From positions 1 to 64,000 of the forward strand of contig MWBW01000007.1 in assembly GCA_002069725.1 (NCBI GenBank): a stretch of DNA of 64,000 nucleotides. The letters run 5' to 3'. The DNA comes from Firmicutes bacterium ADurb.Bin248. GTDB lineage: Bacteria > Bacillota > Clostridia > Christensenellales > CAG-138. Under the pieces are notes generated by a model. The model searched no databases and was not told the origin of the DNA. It worked only from the letters and a program-made list of their open reading frames with translations. This document shows, piece by piece, positions 34,266 through 43,389 of the stretch. Within the stretch, counting starts at the first letter, position 1; each line of letters opens with the position of its first letter. Position numbers and translations under genes: made by a program.

Positions 34266-34685
34266 TTATGTTTCTTCAAACAGGCTTTTCTTCGAATACT
34301 TAATATGTTGAATGATATGGCCGATATTGCCTTCCCCGGCATATTTCGTCATATCAAAAAAGTCGCAATCCGTCCCGGACCAATACAAGTCGTTCTCGTC
34401 ACCCTTGACGGCGATTTGCTTATTCAATTTGCCGACATATACCTCAACATAGCAATCATCGATATAATATGTAAAGTCCATCAAATGAAAAAGCGTTGTA
34501 TCTTTTTTTGTGATCGAGGTTTCTTCCTCCAACTCACGATATGCGGCGTTTATGCCGTCTTCGCCCGTTTCAATTTTACCGCCAACAAGATTTGATAATC
34601 CTTTGTACGGGTTTTTCCTGCGTCTGCACATCAGCAGCTTATCCGCCGTGCAGTTAAAAACGGCTATCACGTTATAACCTTGCAT
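34266..34685 (-). CDS. NUDIX hydrolase
   Basis: 139 residues. The NUDIX box reads GGKIETGEDGINAAYRELEE plus ETSI; the catalytic REL-EE core is intact, although the Gly expected near the end of the box is Thr. The N-terminal strand VIAVFNCTADKLLMCRRRK is typical of NTP pyrophosphohydrolases of the MutT group. It acts in the cytosol on a nucleoside diphosphate derivative, substrate unknown. It is AT-richer than the surrounding backbone genes and shares an island with the methyltransferase and SBBP genes. Confidence 0.85.
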   Translation of the reverse strand: MQGYNVIAVFNCTADKLLMCRRRKNPYKGLSNLVGGKIETGEDGINAAYRELEEETSITKKDTTLFHLMDFTYYIDDCYVEVYVGKLNKQIAVKGDENDLYWSGTDCDFFDMTKYAGEGNIGHIIQHIKYSKKSLFEET

Positions 34686-34725
34686 AATCCACCTCTATAA
34701 GCCGGCCGTCGTCTTGTTTTATGGA

Positions 34726-35472
34726 TTACTTCTCAGTCAAAGTCGCCCAAAATGTCGGCACGCCGTGATCGTGGAGAAATCCGGACCCATTCGTATCCTC
34801 GTATAGGTCGAGCAGCTTAAATCCAGCCTTGAGCTGGCCGCGAATTTGTTCTTCAAGCGTGTGCGAGAACTGAATCCCGCAATCTTCTTTTTCCAGCGAC
34901 TCTATTAACTCCGGTTCTTTCAACGGGTTAAACGGAAGACGGTGCTTTATCACCGTTTCGTCTTCGTCAAAAAGATAATTTATGCCGTTATCCAAACCGG
35001 CCATCAGTCTCCCGCCTTTTTTAAGTATGCGATAACATTCGTTCCAAACATGCATTACATCTTCGATATAGGAATTCGACACAGGATGGAAAATCAAATC
35101 AAACGAATCGTTATCAAAAGGCAAAGGCTTTGTCATATCGGCGCGTATGGCATGAATTTCATATCCTTCTCTATCCGCAACGGATAAGTCGCTCATGATT
35201 TGTTTCTCGGAATAGTCGAGAACGGTACACTCGGCCCCGAGAGCCGAAAAAATCGGCATTTGCTGACCGCCCCCGGAAGCAAGGCCCAGCACTTTCCTGC
35301 CTTTCAAATCCGGATACCATTCTTTGGGCACCGGTTTGGTCGGCGTTAAAAGCATTGACCATTTTCCGTTGAGAGCATCTGAAAATTGCTCGTGAGAAAT
35401 CGGTATGCCCCATTCCCAGCCGTTCTCAATCCACCTGTCTATTGTTTTTGAATTAATCTCTGTATAATCCAT
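34726..35472 (-). CDS. Class I SAM-dependent methyltransferase
   Basis: 248 residues from the ATG at 35472, with GGGGTATC upstream; the frame extends to 35604 but that part looks non-coding. Motif I is GRKVLGLASGGGQQMPIFSA (about residues 60-80), followed by CTVLDYSEKQ (acidic motif II) and FDLIFHPVSNSYI. These fit a Methyltransf_11-type SAM-binding fold. Substrate unknown; related proteins are common stand-alone genes in Bacillota. AT-rich, with 40 bases between it and the NUDIX gene downstream. Confidence 0.87.
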   Translation of the reverse strand: MDYTEINSKTIDRWIENGWEWGIPISHEQFSDALNGKWSMLLTPTKPVPKEWYPDLKGRKVLGLASGGGQQMPIFSALGAECTVLDYSEKQIMSDLSVADREGYEIHAIRADMTKPLPFDNDSFDLIFHPVSNSYIEDVMHVWNECYRILKKGGRLMAGLDNGINYLFDEDETVIKHRLPFNPLKEPELIESLEKEDCGIQFSHTLEEQIRGQLKAGFKLLDLYEDTNGSGFLHDHGVPTFWATLTEK

Positions 35473-35863
35473 ATAGATACCCCAAATTATTTTATATTTT
35501 TTAGCATAACACTTTGCTCCGGCAGCGTCAACGGTTTCGCAAATCGCCTTGTCCGGCGCTCTGCGGGATTGAGACACATAGATTGCTTTATGTTTTAAAT
35601 TCACAAATCGGAGTTGATCAGCTTCATGTCATTTTCACAATCTCGCCGATAAACGGGATTTGACGGCAATAAGGATCATGCTCATCATGCATATACTTGC
35701 CGGCCGTGGCACCTAAATCGATCTCTCGTGGCGAAGTCCGCCTTTGGGACTTGGTCCTGCGAACGGAGAAAATCGGGTCTCTATTTTAGTTAAACCTTAA
35801 AATTCCTCTAAAGTCACAAAGTGTCTGTATCGGCCACAGCTCCAACATCCTGTCTGATTCAGG
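35473..35863. other. Gene-poor gap
   Basis: 390 bases between the methyltransferase start and the YfcC stop. It is AT-rich for the first part and then mixed. The only frames are short and not protein-like. I see no tRNA, strong hairpin or repeat. It may mark the right edge of the foreign-looking island. Confidence 0.5.
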
Positions 35864-37315
35864 CTAATACCCCATCGCCGTCGCGAGCAGCAGGAAGCAC
35901 ATGCTCAGCATCAGCATGAGCAGTTGGAAGGGCGCAGTGCGCCTGAACCACGCGCCGTAGCCCGTATCCGCGATGGAAAGGCCCACGAGCATGACCGCGT
36001 TGGTCGGAAAGAACACGTTTGTGAAGCCGTCGCCGAAGCAGAACGCGAGTATCGCAAGCTCCCGGCTGATGCCGATCATATCGCAGATGGGCATGATGAT
36101 GGGGATGACCAGCAGCAGCTTCGCGCTCGCGCTTGCGATGAAGAACTCGAGCAGCAGCACGATACCGTAGATGAGCAGTATCCCCGCGTAGGGCGAAACG
36201 CCCGAGAGGCCCGAGAGAAGCTTGAACATGATGGTGTCGAGTATGTTGCCCTGCGTGGCGATGAACTTGACGCTCCCCGCGCACAGCAGCATCAGGATGC
36301 CCGGGCTCATGCCCGCGACGCCGGAAACGAAGTATCCAAGCGTTTTTTTGACGCTGCCCGCGACGATCGAGCCGCTGACGAGCGTGCCCGCGAGAAAGCC
36401 CACGCCTATGACCGGCAGCGAGATGCCCGAGAGCGCCTCGATGTTGGTGAGCGCGGAGGCGACGATCATCACGGCGACGATGGCGATGAAAAACGCGCAA
36501 TAGACCCGGAACACCTTGCCCTCGCCCGCGCGCTCCGCATCGCTCTGCTCAAACCCATCCGCATGCGCGGCGCCCGAGGCGAGCGCGCGCCCCTCGCTGC
36601 GCTTCGCGTAAAACACGCTGAAGGCCGAGAGCAGCGCCCAAAGCAGCGCGAACACGATCAGCCTGTACCAGATGCCGGAAATGACGCTCGCCCCGCCGAT
36701 CCTCGCGGCAAGGCCTATGGTGAAGGGGTCGAGCAGGGGCACAGCGAAGCCCACGCCCGCGGCGAGCAGGCACATCGAAAGGCCCGTGAGGTTATCCCAG
36801 CCCATGCTGCGCGCGAGCATTAGAATGAGCGGCACGAGCACGAGCATCTCCTCGAACGTGCCGAACATCGCGGCCATGGCCATGAAGAACAGCGTCACCG
36901 CCCAGATGAGCGCGTATTTCTTGTTGCTGTACTTTCTGATGAGCCGCACCACGATGGCCTTGATGCCGCCCGTGCTCTCGATGATGGAGAAGCTGCCCGC
37001 GAGCACGAGCAGCACCACGGCGATGAGCATGATGTTCATCCCGTCCCCGCTGCCGAGCACCTCGAAGGGCGCGGTGAACCAGCGCCACACGGGATAGCCG
37101 CCCTCGCCCGGTATCGGCGCGTAGCTGCCCGGCACGATCTGCTCCAGCCCGTCCACCGTCACGCGCTCGTATCGGCCGTGGGGAATGACATGGGTCAGTA
37201 TGCCCACGACGGCCATCAGAGCGAGCAGTATGGCCATCACGCTCACGAAGGATTTGACGGAGATCGAGAGGCCGCCCTTCTTTTTCGTTTCGCCCGGATT
37301 TGCGATGTGCTCCAT
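35864..37315 (-). CDS. YfcC-family (C4-dicarboxylate carrier-like) membrane transporter
   Basis: 483 residues from the ATG at 37315, preceded by GGGGGTG; the frame runs back to 37633 through the T-box and is not coding there. About 11-12 hydrophobic segments are seen, and the family blocks STGGIKAIVVRLIRKYSNKK, GTFEEMLVLVPLI and ASAKLLLVIPIIMPICD are present, as is FFPTNAVMLVGLSIADTGY near the end. YfcC/DcuC-like proteins carry dicarboxylates or, in other clades, basic amino acids. The substrate is not evident. It is divergent from leuS. Confidence 0.85.
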   Translation of the reverse strand: MEHIANPGETKKKGGLSISVKSFVSVMAILLALMAVVGILTHVIPHGRYERVTVDGLEQIVPGSYAPIPGEGGYPVWRWFTAPFEVLGSGDGMNIMLIAVVLLVLAGSFSIIESTGGIKAIVVRLIRKYSNKKYALIWAVTLFFMAMAAMFGTFEEMLVLVPLILMLARSMGWDNLTGLSMCLLAAGVGFAVPLLDPFTIGLAARIGGASVISGIWYRLIVFALLWALLSAFSVFYAKRSEGRALASGAAHADGFEQSDAERAGEGKVFRVYCAFFIAIVAVMIVASALTNIEALSGISLPVIGVGFLAGTLVSGSIVAGSVKKTLGYFVSGVAGMSPGILMLLCAGSVKFIATQGNILDTIMFKLLSGLSGVSPYAGILLIYGIVLLLEFFIASASAKLLLVIPIIMPICDMIGISRELAILAFCFGDGFTNVFFPTNAVMLVGLSIADTGYGAWFRRTAPFQLLMLMLSMCFLLLATAMGY

Positions 37316-37403
37316 AAACACCCCCGAAATGATGCGTTGTATGATTATACCACGCGGCGGGCCGAAGCGGAATACGGCGCGAAAGCAAAAACGCGCGTAT
37401 CCG

Positions 37404-37432
37404 TTGACAATTCGGCGCGCGTAACATACAAT
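37404..37432 (+). promoter_or_regulatory. Promoter of the leuS T-box transcript
   Basis: TTGACA (37404-37409), 17-base spacer, TACAAT (37427-37432). Transcription would begin near 37439, at the start of the T-box leader. Confidence 0.85.
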
Positions 37433-37439
37433 ACGGTAT

Positions 37440-37655
37440 GGCTGTGAAACGGAACAGTAGGCCAGCGCGTCTTTAAGAGAGCCGCCGGGTGGTGCGAGGC
37501 GGAAGACGGCGGGGCCGAAGCTCGCCGCGGAGCCTCCGCGAGGAAATGCGCGGCGCATCCCTGCGTTATCGGGGCACGAGCGGGCGCTTTGCGCCAACAG
37601 GAGTGGTACCGCGGAAAAGATCCGTCTCCCCATCGGGAGGCGGCTTGTTTTATTT
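37440..37655 (+). ncRNA. T-box leader (tRNA-Leu sensing) controlling leuS
   Basis: The conserved T-box core AGGAGTGGTACCGCGG is at 37599-37614. The stem I region has AGAGAGCC, then GGGTGGTGCGAG, and a probable specifier codon CTC (Leu) at 37521-37523 after GAAG. The terminator is the hairpin 37622-37630 with 37635-37643 followed by CTTGTTTTATTT. Uncharged tRNA-Leu should pair with the specifier and with TGGT in the core, favouring the antiterminator. The assignment to Leu rests on the downstream gene and the specifier, whose exact position is inferred. Confidence 0.92.
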
Positions 37656-37680
37656 AGACGGCGCCAAAATGGAGGTAACT

Positions 37681-40092
37681 ATGACCAACCGGTACGACCA
37701 CGACGCGATCGAGCTCAAATGGCAGCGCAAATGGGCGGACGCGCATTGCTTCGAGGCGATCGAGGATCACGCGAAAAAGAAGTTCTACGGCCTGATCGAA
37801 TTCCCCTACCCTTCCGGGCAGGGGCTGCATGTCGGCCACCCGAGGCCGTTCACGGCGATGGACGTCGTCTGCCGCAAGCGCCGCCTCCAGGGCTATAACG
37901 TGCTCTTCCCGATCGGCTACGACGCGTTCGGCCTGCCCACGGAGAACTACGCCATCAAAACGGGCATTCACCCGACGATCGTCACGACGGAGAACATCCG
38001 GCGCTTCCGCGCGCAGCTCAAGCGCCTGGGTTACTCGTTCGACTGGAGCCGCGAGGTCAGCACCTCCGACCCGGATTATTACAGGTGGACGCAGTGGATC
38101 TTCCTCAAACTGTATGAGAAAGGCCTCGCGTATAAAGCCGAGATCCCCATCAATTTCTGCACCTCCTGCAAGGTCGGCCTCGCCAACGAGGAGGTCGTGG
38201 ACGGGAGCTGCGAGCGCTGCGGCGGCGAAGTCGTGCAGATGGTGCGCAGCCAGTGGATGCTCAGAATCACAGCCTATGCGCAAAGGCTCATCGACGACCT
38301 CGACGAGGTCGATTACATCGAGCGCGTGAAAATCCAGCAGAAAAACTGGATCGGCCGCAGCGAGGGCGCGGAGGTCGACTTCGCCATCGACGGCGCAAAC
38401 GACGTGCTCCGCGTGTTCACGACGCGGCCGGATACGCTTTTCGGCGCGACATACATGGTCATGAGCCCGGAGCATCCGTATGTGGAAAAATACCGCGAGC
38501 GCATCGGGAACTGGGACGCGGTCGCAGCCTATCGCGCCGAGGCCGCGCGCAAAAGCGAGTTCGAGCGCACGGAGCTCGTCAAGGATAAGACCGGCGTGCC
38601 GCTCGACGGGCTTGATGCAATCAATCCCGCAACGGGGAAGAAAATCCCCGTCTGGATTTCCGACTATGTGCTCATGAGCTACGGCACGGGCGCCATCATG
38701 GCGGTGCCCGGGCACGACGCGCGCGACTACGAGTTCGCCAAAACTTTCGGGCTTCCCATCGTGGAGGTCGTCGCGGGCGGGGATATTGAGAAAGAAGCGT
38801 ATACCGACTGCGAACGCGGCAAAATGGTCAACTCCGGCTTCCTCGACGGCATGGAGGTCGGCGAAGCGAAGAAGGCCGTCACCGATTATCTGATTGAAAA
38901 GGGCATAGGCTCCCGCAAGGTCAATTACAAGCTGCGGGACTGGGTTTTCGCGCGCCAGCGCTACTGGGGCGAGCCCATCCCGCTGGTCAAATGCGAAACA
39001 TGCGGCTGGGTGCCGCTGCCCGAGAGCGAGCTCCCCTTAGAGCTGCCCATGCTCGAGGATTTCTCTCCCACGGACGACGGCAGTTCCTGCCTTGCCCGCG
39101 CGAAGGACTGGCTGCACACCTCCTGCCCCAGGTGCGGCGGCCCCGCCGTGCGCGAGGCGGACACCATGCCCAACTGGGCGGGCTCGAGCTGGTATTTCCT
39201 GCGCTACGCCGACCCCCGCAACGATCGCGAGCTCGCCGCGCGCGACAGGCTCGATTACTGGACGCCCGTGGACTGGTACAACGGCGGCATGGAGCACACG
39301 ACGCTGCACCTGCTCTACTCCCGCTTCTGGCACAAGTTCCTCTACGACATCGGCGTCGTGCCGACGAAGGAACCGTACATGAAGCGCACGAGCCACGGCA
39401 TGGTGCTCGGCGAAAACGGCGAGAAAATGAGCAAATCCCGCGGAAACGTGATCAACCCCGACGATTACATCCGCGAGCACGGCGCGGACGCGTTCCGCAT
39501 GTACGTCATGTTCATGGGCGCGTTCGACCAGCCCATCCCCTGGAACTCGCAGGGCACGAAGGGCTGCCGCCGCTTCCTCGAGCGCGTGTGGCGCCTGCAG
39601 GACATGATAAGCGGCGAGCCGGGCGTGCGCGATTGCCTCAAAGCCTCCCTGCACGGCTGCATCAAAAAGGTCGGCGAGGACATCGAGCGCATGAAGTTCA
39701 ACACCGCCATCGCCGCCCTGATGAGCTTCGTCAACGACGCGTACGCGGTTGGTTCGATTGCGCGCGAGGAACTGCGGGCGCTTTTGATACTGCTCTCCCC
39801 CTTCTCCCCGCACATCGCGGAGGAGATGAACGAGGCCCTCGGCCTCGGCGGCCCGCTCTTTGAGGCGCAGTGGCCGGAATACGACGAGTCCGCGCTCGTC
39901 GAGGATACCGTAGAGCTCGGCGTGCAGGTCAACGGCAAGGTGCGCGCGCGCGTACAGGTGAGAGCAAACACGCCGGCCGGCGAGATCGAAAAGCTCGTGC
40001 TCGCGAGCGGGGAGGTCAAACCTTTCCTCGAGGGAAAGACCGTGAGGAAGGTCATCGTCGTGAAAAACGTCGTCAATATCGTTGTCGGGTAA
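37681..40092 (+). CDS. leuS: Leucyl-tRNA synthetase
   Basis: 803 residues from the ATG at 37681, with TGGAGGTAACT upstream; the open frame to 37489 is the T-box RNA, not protein. Class I signatures are the HIGH motif as HVGH (GQGLHVGHPRPF, about residue 48) and EKMSKSRGN near residue 582. The CP1 editing domain lies between about residues 210 and 400, with zinc-binding-like Cys pairs in FCTSCKVGL...CERCGG. The C-terminal anticodon-binding and tail domains are complete. It charges tRNA-Leu in the cytosol. Transcription is controlled by the T-box upstream. Confidence 0.97.
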   Translation: MTNRYDHDAIELKWQRKWADAHCFEAIEDHAKKKFYGLIEFPYPSGQGLHVGHPRPFTAMDVVCRKRRLQGYNVLFPIGYDAFGLPTENYAIKTGIHPTIVTTENIRRFRAQLKRLGYSFDWSREVSTSDPDYYRWTQWIFLKLYEKGLAYKAEIPINFCTSCKVGLANEEVVDGSCERCGGEVVQMVRSQWMLRITAYAQRLIDDLDEVDYIERVKIQQKNWIGRSEGAEVDFAIDGANDVLRVFTTRPDTLFGATYMVMSPEHPYVEKYRERIGNWDAVAAYRAEAARKSEFERTELVKDKTGVPLDGLDAINPATGKKIPVWISDYVLMSYGTGAIMAVPGHDARDYEFAKTFGLPIVEVVAGGDIEKEAYTDCERGKMVNSGFLDGMEVGEAKKAVTDYLIEKGIGSRKVNYKLRDWVFARQRYWGEPIPLVKCETCGWVPLPESELPLELPMLEDFSPTDDGSSCLARAKDWLHTSCPRCGGPAVREADTMPNWAGSSWYFLRYADPRNDRELAARDRLDYWTPVDWYNGGMEHTTLHLLYSRFWHKFLYDIGVVPTKEPYMKRTSHGMVLGENGEKMSKSRGNVINPDDYIREHGADAFRMYVMFMGAFDQPIPWNSQGTKGCRRFLERVWRLQDMISGEPGVRDCLKASLHGCIKKVGEDIERMKFNTAIAALMSFVNDAYAVGSIAREELRALLILLSPFSPHIAEEMNEALGLGGPLFEAQWPEYDESALVEDTVELGVQVNGKVRARVQVRANTPAGEIEKLVLASGEVKPFLEGKTVRKVIVVKNVVNIVVG

Positions 40093-40164
40093 GGAAGGCT
40101 TATCCGACAACGAGCCGATGCCAACCGTGAATGGCGAATAACTGAAAACGGGGCTTTCTCGATC

Positions 40165-40210
40165 AAGGCGTGCCGTCACAGGTAAATGTTGCGGCACGCC
40201 TTTCTTTTTT
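40165..40210 (+). terminator. Terminator of the leuS transcript
   Basis: An 11-bp stem (AAGGCGTGCCG at 40165-40175 with 40192-40202), a 16-base loop, then TCTTTTTTGA. A second, 13-bp stem overlaps the leuS stop codon upstream (40081-40093 with 40099-40111) but lacks a T-run. Confidence 0.85.
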
Positions 40211-40280
40211 GATATAGTTGGAAGAGGTAAATGGGAATTTGCGGCAACCTTTGAGAAATTTTGATTGCGAGGCGTTAAGC

Positions 40281-40847
40281 ATGGAAAATGTCAAACGGGA
40301 ATTATTGATCGGTCAGCGCGAAGTTCTGCTCGAAACCTTGAAAGCCCGCTTCGAGAAAAACGGAAACCGGCATCAGGATTTCGCATGGGACAGAGTGCTG
40401 GCCAGGCTGGAATCAAACCCCGAAAAGCTATACTCTCTTTACGAAATGGAAATGACCGGCGGCGAACCGGATGTCGCGGGCTTCGAGAGCAGTTCGGGTA
40501 TGTATCTTTTTTATGATTGTTCGGCGGAAAGCCCCAACGGCCGCAGAAGCGTCTGTTATGATCGCGAGGGGCTCGAATCAAGAAAAGAGCACAGGCCGGA
40601 GCATAACGCCATTGATATGGCGGCTTTCATGGGGATCGAATTATTATCGGAGGAACAGTATCGTGGATTGCAGAAGCTGGGGAAATTCGATTTAAAAACG
40701 TCAAGCTGGGTGAAAACCCCATCCGCGATCAGAAAACTTGGGGGAGCTCTGTTTTGCGACCGGCGCTATGACACGGTCTTTGTATACCACAACGGGGCGG
40801 AATCCTACTACGCCTCCCGAGGCTTCCGCGGTCTGCTAAGGGTATAG
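40281..40847 (+). CDS. DUF4256 family protein
   Basis: 188 residues from the ATG at 40281; GAGGCG lies 8 bases upstream. The order LKARFEKNGNRHQDFAWDRV, then EMEMTGGEPDVAGF, SVCYDREGLESRKEHRPEHN and the end block GGALFCDRRYDTVFVYHNGAESYYASRGFRG fits the DUF4256 family found widely in Bacillota and related phyla. No function is established. It is cytosolic, with no signal peptide. It stands alone after the leuS terminator, and its composition is a little AT-richer than leuS. Confidence 0.82.
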   Translation: MENVKRELLIGQREVLLETLKARFEKNGNRHQDFAWDRVLARLESNPEKLYSLYEMEMTGGEPDVAGFESSSGMYLFYDCSAESPNGRRSVCYDREGLESRKEHRPEHNAIDMAAFMGIELLSEEQYRGLQKLGKFDLKTSSWVKTPSAIRKLGGALFCDRRYDTVFVYHNGAESYYASRGFRGLLRV

Positions 40848-41007
40848 ACTTACAAGTTGCAGTCCATTCGCGGGCCTGCAAGATCGACAGGCGCTATACA
40901 ATGCGCAGCTCAAGGATTCGGAAGCGCCGTTGCGGCGTGCTTTCCGTTTTGATATACTCGGAAAATGGGGAACGGAAATTCAGCGACATGCATGGCGGAG
41001 GGCCGGG

Positions 41008-41415
41008 ATGAAGAAGAAACTATGGATTTTCAGCGCGCTTATTGCTCTTTTAGTGATTGTCGGAATCATCGTTATGATAAACGGAAATAAGCACGAAGCG
41101 GAGTTTATTGCTTCATATTCAGAAGAAACGGGGCAAATAATAGTTCATGCCGCCAGACCTTATAAAAGATGCAATCCCTATGAATTCGAGAACAGAATTC
41201 CAAACGGAGATGCAATCATATCATTATCCGACCGGTATACGGAAAATAACACGGATATATTTATTTTTGATATTCTCGGCGATGGGGTGGCCGAATTCGC
41301 TTTCTACAGCATTGACCTCCAAGACGCAAGCAATAAATATAAATTTGCCAAAAGCGTGAAAATTATCATTGCAGATGAAGTTGTTAATTTAAACAATGAA
41401 CTATGGAGGCGATAA
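41008..41415 (+). CDS. Small membrane-anchored protein, unknown function
   Basis: 135 residues from the ATG at 41008, preceded by GGAGGGCCGGG. The N-terminus MKKKLWIF and a hydrophobic stretch to about residue 25 form a single membrane anchor or uncleaved signal. The rest is a soluble outside domain with a calcium-like acidic run FIFDILGDGVAEFAFYS. It is clearly AT-richer than its neighbours, suggesting recent gain. I recognise no family. A candidate -10 box GATATACT lies about 60 bases upstream. Confidence 0.65.
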   Translation: MKKKLWIFSALIALLVIVGIIVMINGNKHEAEFIASYSEETGQIIVHAARPYKRCNPYEFENRIPNGDAIISLSDRYTENNTDIFIFDILGDGVAEFAFYSIDLQDASNKYKFAKSVKIIIADEVVNLNNELWRR

Positions 41416-41477
41416 ACTCTGTTTTATCGCCATATTTGCATGCACGGCGGCCGCAACCGCCTGTTGTTTCATGAAGG

Positions 41478-41969
41478 TCAATATTTGAAGCTGTGCTCCC
41501 CCACGGAAATACACGTTTCAAGCGTTTCGCCCGGACAGGGCTTTCGGATCTCGATCAGGTTCAGCACGTCATAGCCGCGGCTTGCGAGCAAGGCGATCAT
41601 AGCGCCGTTGTTCGGATGGACGTAGTTGTAGAGCGTATCCTCGCCATAGCTTCGCGCGAGCGCCTCGGCCTTGTCGTAGAGCAGCGAGGCGACGCCGCGC
41701 CGCCTGTACGACGGGAGAACATAGAGCGATTCCACCCACACGCAGGGCGCGTCCACGCGGCAGGCGAGATAGCCGACCGGGGTTTCCCCGTCGAGCGCGA
41801 GATAGACGGGATACCCTTTGTCAAGATATTCCAAGAATTCCTCCCGCGCGGCGGCGGAATCCTCCGCCGCTTCGATCCGGTTAAACCGGCGCAGCTCCGC
41901 GCGGAACTTCGCGACAAGGGGAACCGCGCACGCGAGATCTTCAACATCCGCCCGCCTTGATTCGATCAT
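41478..41969 (-). CDS. GNAT-family N-acetyltransferase
   Basis: 163 residues. The acetyl-CoA motif is LYVLPSYRRRGVASLLYDKAE (R-R-R-G-V-A), preceded by the conserved strand GETPVGYLACRV and followed by YVHPNNGAMIALLASRGYDV, the usual motif B. The C-terminus is complete. The substrate is unknown. It converges with the small membrane protein gene and is transcribed away from the NlpC/P60 gene. Confidence 0.88.
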   Translation of the reverse strand: MIESRRADVEDLACAVPLVAKFRAELRRFNRIEAAEDSAAAREEFLEYLDKGYPVYLALDGETPVGYLACRVDAPCVWVESLYVLPSYRRRGVASLLYDKAEALARSYGEDTLYNYVHPNNGAMIALLASRGYDVLNLIEIRKPCPGETLETCISVGEHSFKY

Positions 41970-42165
41970 GGCCGATTCTCAAATATATCCTTTTTTCGTA
42001 TCATACCATGCCGAATACCGCCGCCGCAAGGCCGGTGCCAACCTCCAAATCTTTCCGAGATTGTTAATAATCATTGACGAAACGGGCGCGGGAATTGCAA
42101 AAATCGGCCGGAGCGATTAAAATGAAGCATACCTTTTCGAGAAAACGGATTTACCGGAGGCGCAT

Positions 42166-43389
42166 TTGGGCAATCGCATACGAAAAACACTCAAGCGCAT
42201 GGCGAAGCGCGCCGTGCTCTCCATACGGAAATTCCACGCATCCTGGCGCCGCGCAGGCATAAGGAAACGCACGCTTTTCGTCGGCTCCGCGTCGGGCGTC
42301 GTGGTGATGGTCGCCGTGCTCGTCGTGCTGCTCGCTTCCTCAGGCAAAGCCGAGGCGGGCGCGCCCGCGACGGCGCGCGGGGAAACCGCGCTTTTCACGG
42401 GCGCGCAGAACGCGTCCGGCGCCGACGTCGACGTCGTGGACATCACTCCCCCGCCCACGTTCAGGGTCACGCCCACGCTCACGCCGACGCTCACGCCGAC
42501 GCCCACGCCGGACCCGATCCTGCGCCGCGGCATGGAGGACGAACGCGTAACGCGACTGCAAGTCCGGCTCATCGAGTTGGGCTATCTCGAGCTCGACCAG
42601 CCCACGATGAAATTCGGCCCCGCAACGGAGGATGCGGTCAGGCACTTCCAGAGGCAGGTCAATTTCACGAAAGCCTTCATCGACCTGGGCGTCACGCTCG
42701 CCGAGGACGGGCAGGCGGGCCCGAGCACGCTCGACCTGCTTTACGGCGACGACGCGCCCAAATACTGCGTCGTGTTCGGCATGAAGGGCGACGACATCAC
42801 CGACATGCAGGAGCAGCTCAAGGATCTCGGGTACATGGACGTCGTGACCGGCAATTATCTCGAAACGACGGTCGCCGCGCTCAAGTCCTTCCAGGAGGAG
42901 AACGGCCTCTCCGCCGACGGCATGTGCGGGGAAAAGACATTCAACCTCCTTTACAGCGACGATGCCAAGGAAAGCCCGAACATGCGCAAGTCCGCACGCA
43001 CGAGGGCCAACATAGACAAGATGATCTCCGTCGCCAAGGACCAGCTCGGCGATCCGTACATACGCGGCAACAAGGGTCCGAGCAGCTTCGATTGCTCCGG
43101 CCTCGTGTACTACTGCCTCAAGCAGGCGGGCAGCAACAGGCGCCGCCTGAACGCCGCGGGCTACTCGAAGGTGTCCGACTGGGAAAAGATTTCGGACATA
43201 GACGACCTCAAGAAGGGCGATCTGATCTTCTTCTACGATGACGATTTCACCAAGATCGGCCACGTCGGCATCATCATCAACAGCAGCGAGATGATCGACG
43301 CATCCTCAAGCAACGGCGAGGTCGTGCGCCGCGAGTTCAAGACGAGCTACTGGAGAAAGCACTTCTACTGCGGCAGGAGGCCCTGGTGA
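42166..43389 (+). CDS. Cell-wall hydrolase: two peptidoglycan-binding domains + NlpC/P60
   Basis: 407 residues with a TTG start at 42166 placed five bases after GGAGG. A basic N-terminus and a membrane segment (about residues 37-58) anchor it; a Thr/Pro-rich linker (TPTLTPTLTPTPTP) follows. Two PG_binding_1 domains span about 120-190 and 200-265. The NlpC/P60 catalytic domain covers about 285-405, with the Cys in SSFDCSGLVYYC and the His in KIGHVGIII. It would cleave peptide bonds in peptidoglycan outside the cell. It overlaps the next gene by one base or a few bases (TGATG). Confidence 0.92.
   Translation: MGNRIRKTLKRMAKRAVLSIRKFHASWRRAGIRKRTLFVGSASGVVVMVAVLVVLLASSGKAEAGAPATARGETALFTGAQNASGADVDVVDITPPPTFRVTPTLTPTLTPTPTPDPILRRGMEDERVTRLQVRLIELGYLELDQPTMKFGPATEDAVRHFQRQVNFTKAFIDLGVTLAEDGQAGPSTLDLLYGDDAPKYCVVFGMKGDDITDMQEQLKDLGYMDVVTGNYLETTVAALKSFQEENGLSADGMCGEKTFNLLYSDDAKESPNMRKSARTRANIDKMISVAKDQLGDPYIRGNKGPSSFDCSGLVYYCLKQAGSNRRRLNAAGYSKVSDWEKISDIDDLKKGDLIFFYDDDFTKIGHVGIIINSSEMIDASSSNGEVVRREFKTSYWRKHFYCGRRPW

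Noticed and set aside
37489-37680. N-terminal extension of LeuS to 37489
   Set aside because: This stretch is the T-box RNA and its terminator. The ATG at 37681 has an ideal ribosome binding site and the normal LeuS start.
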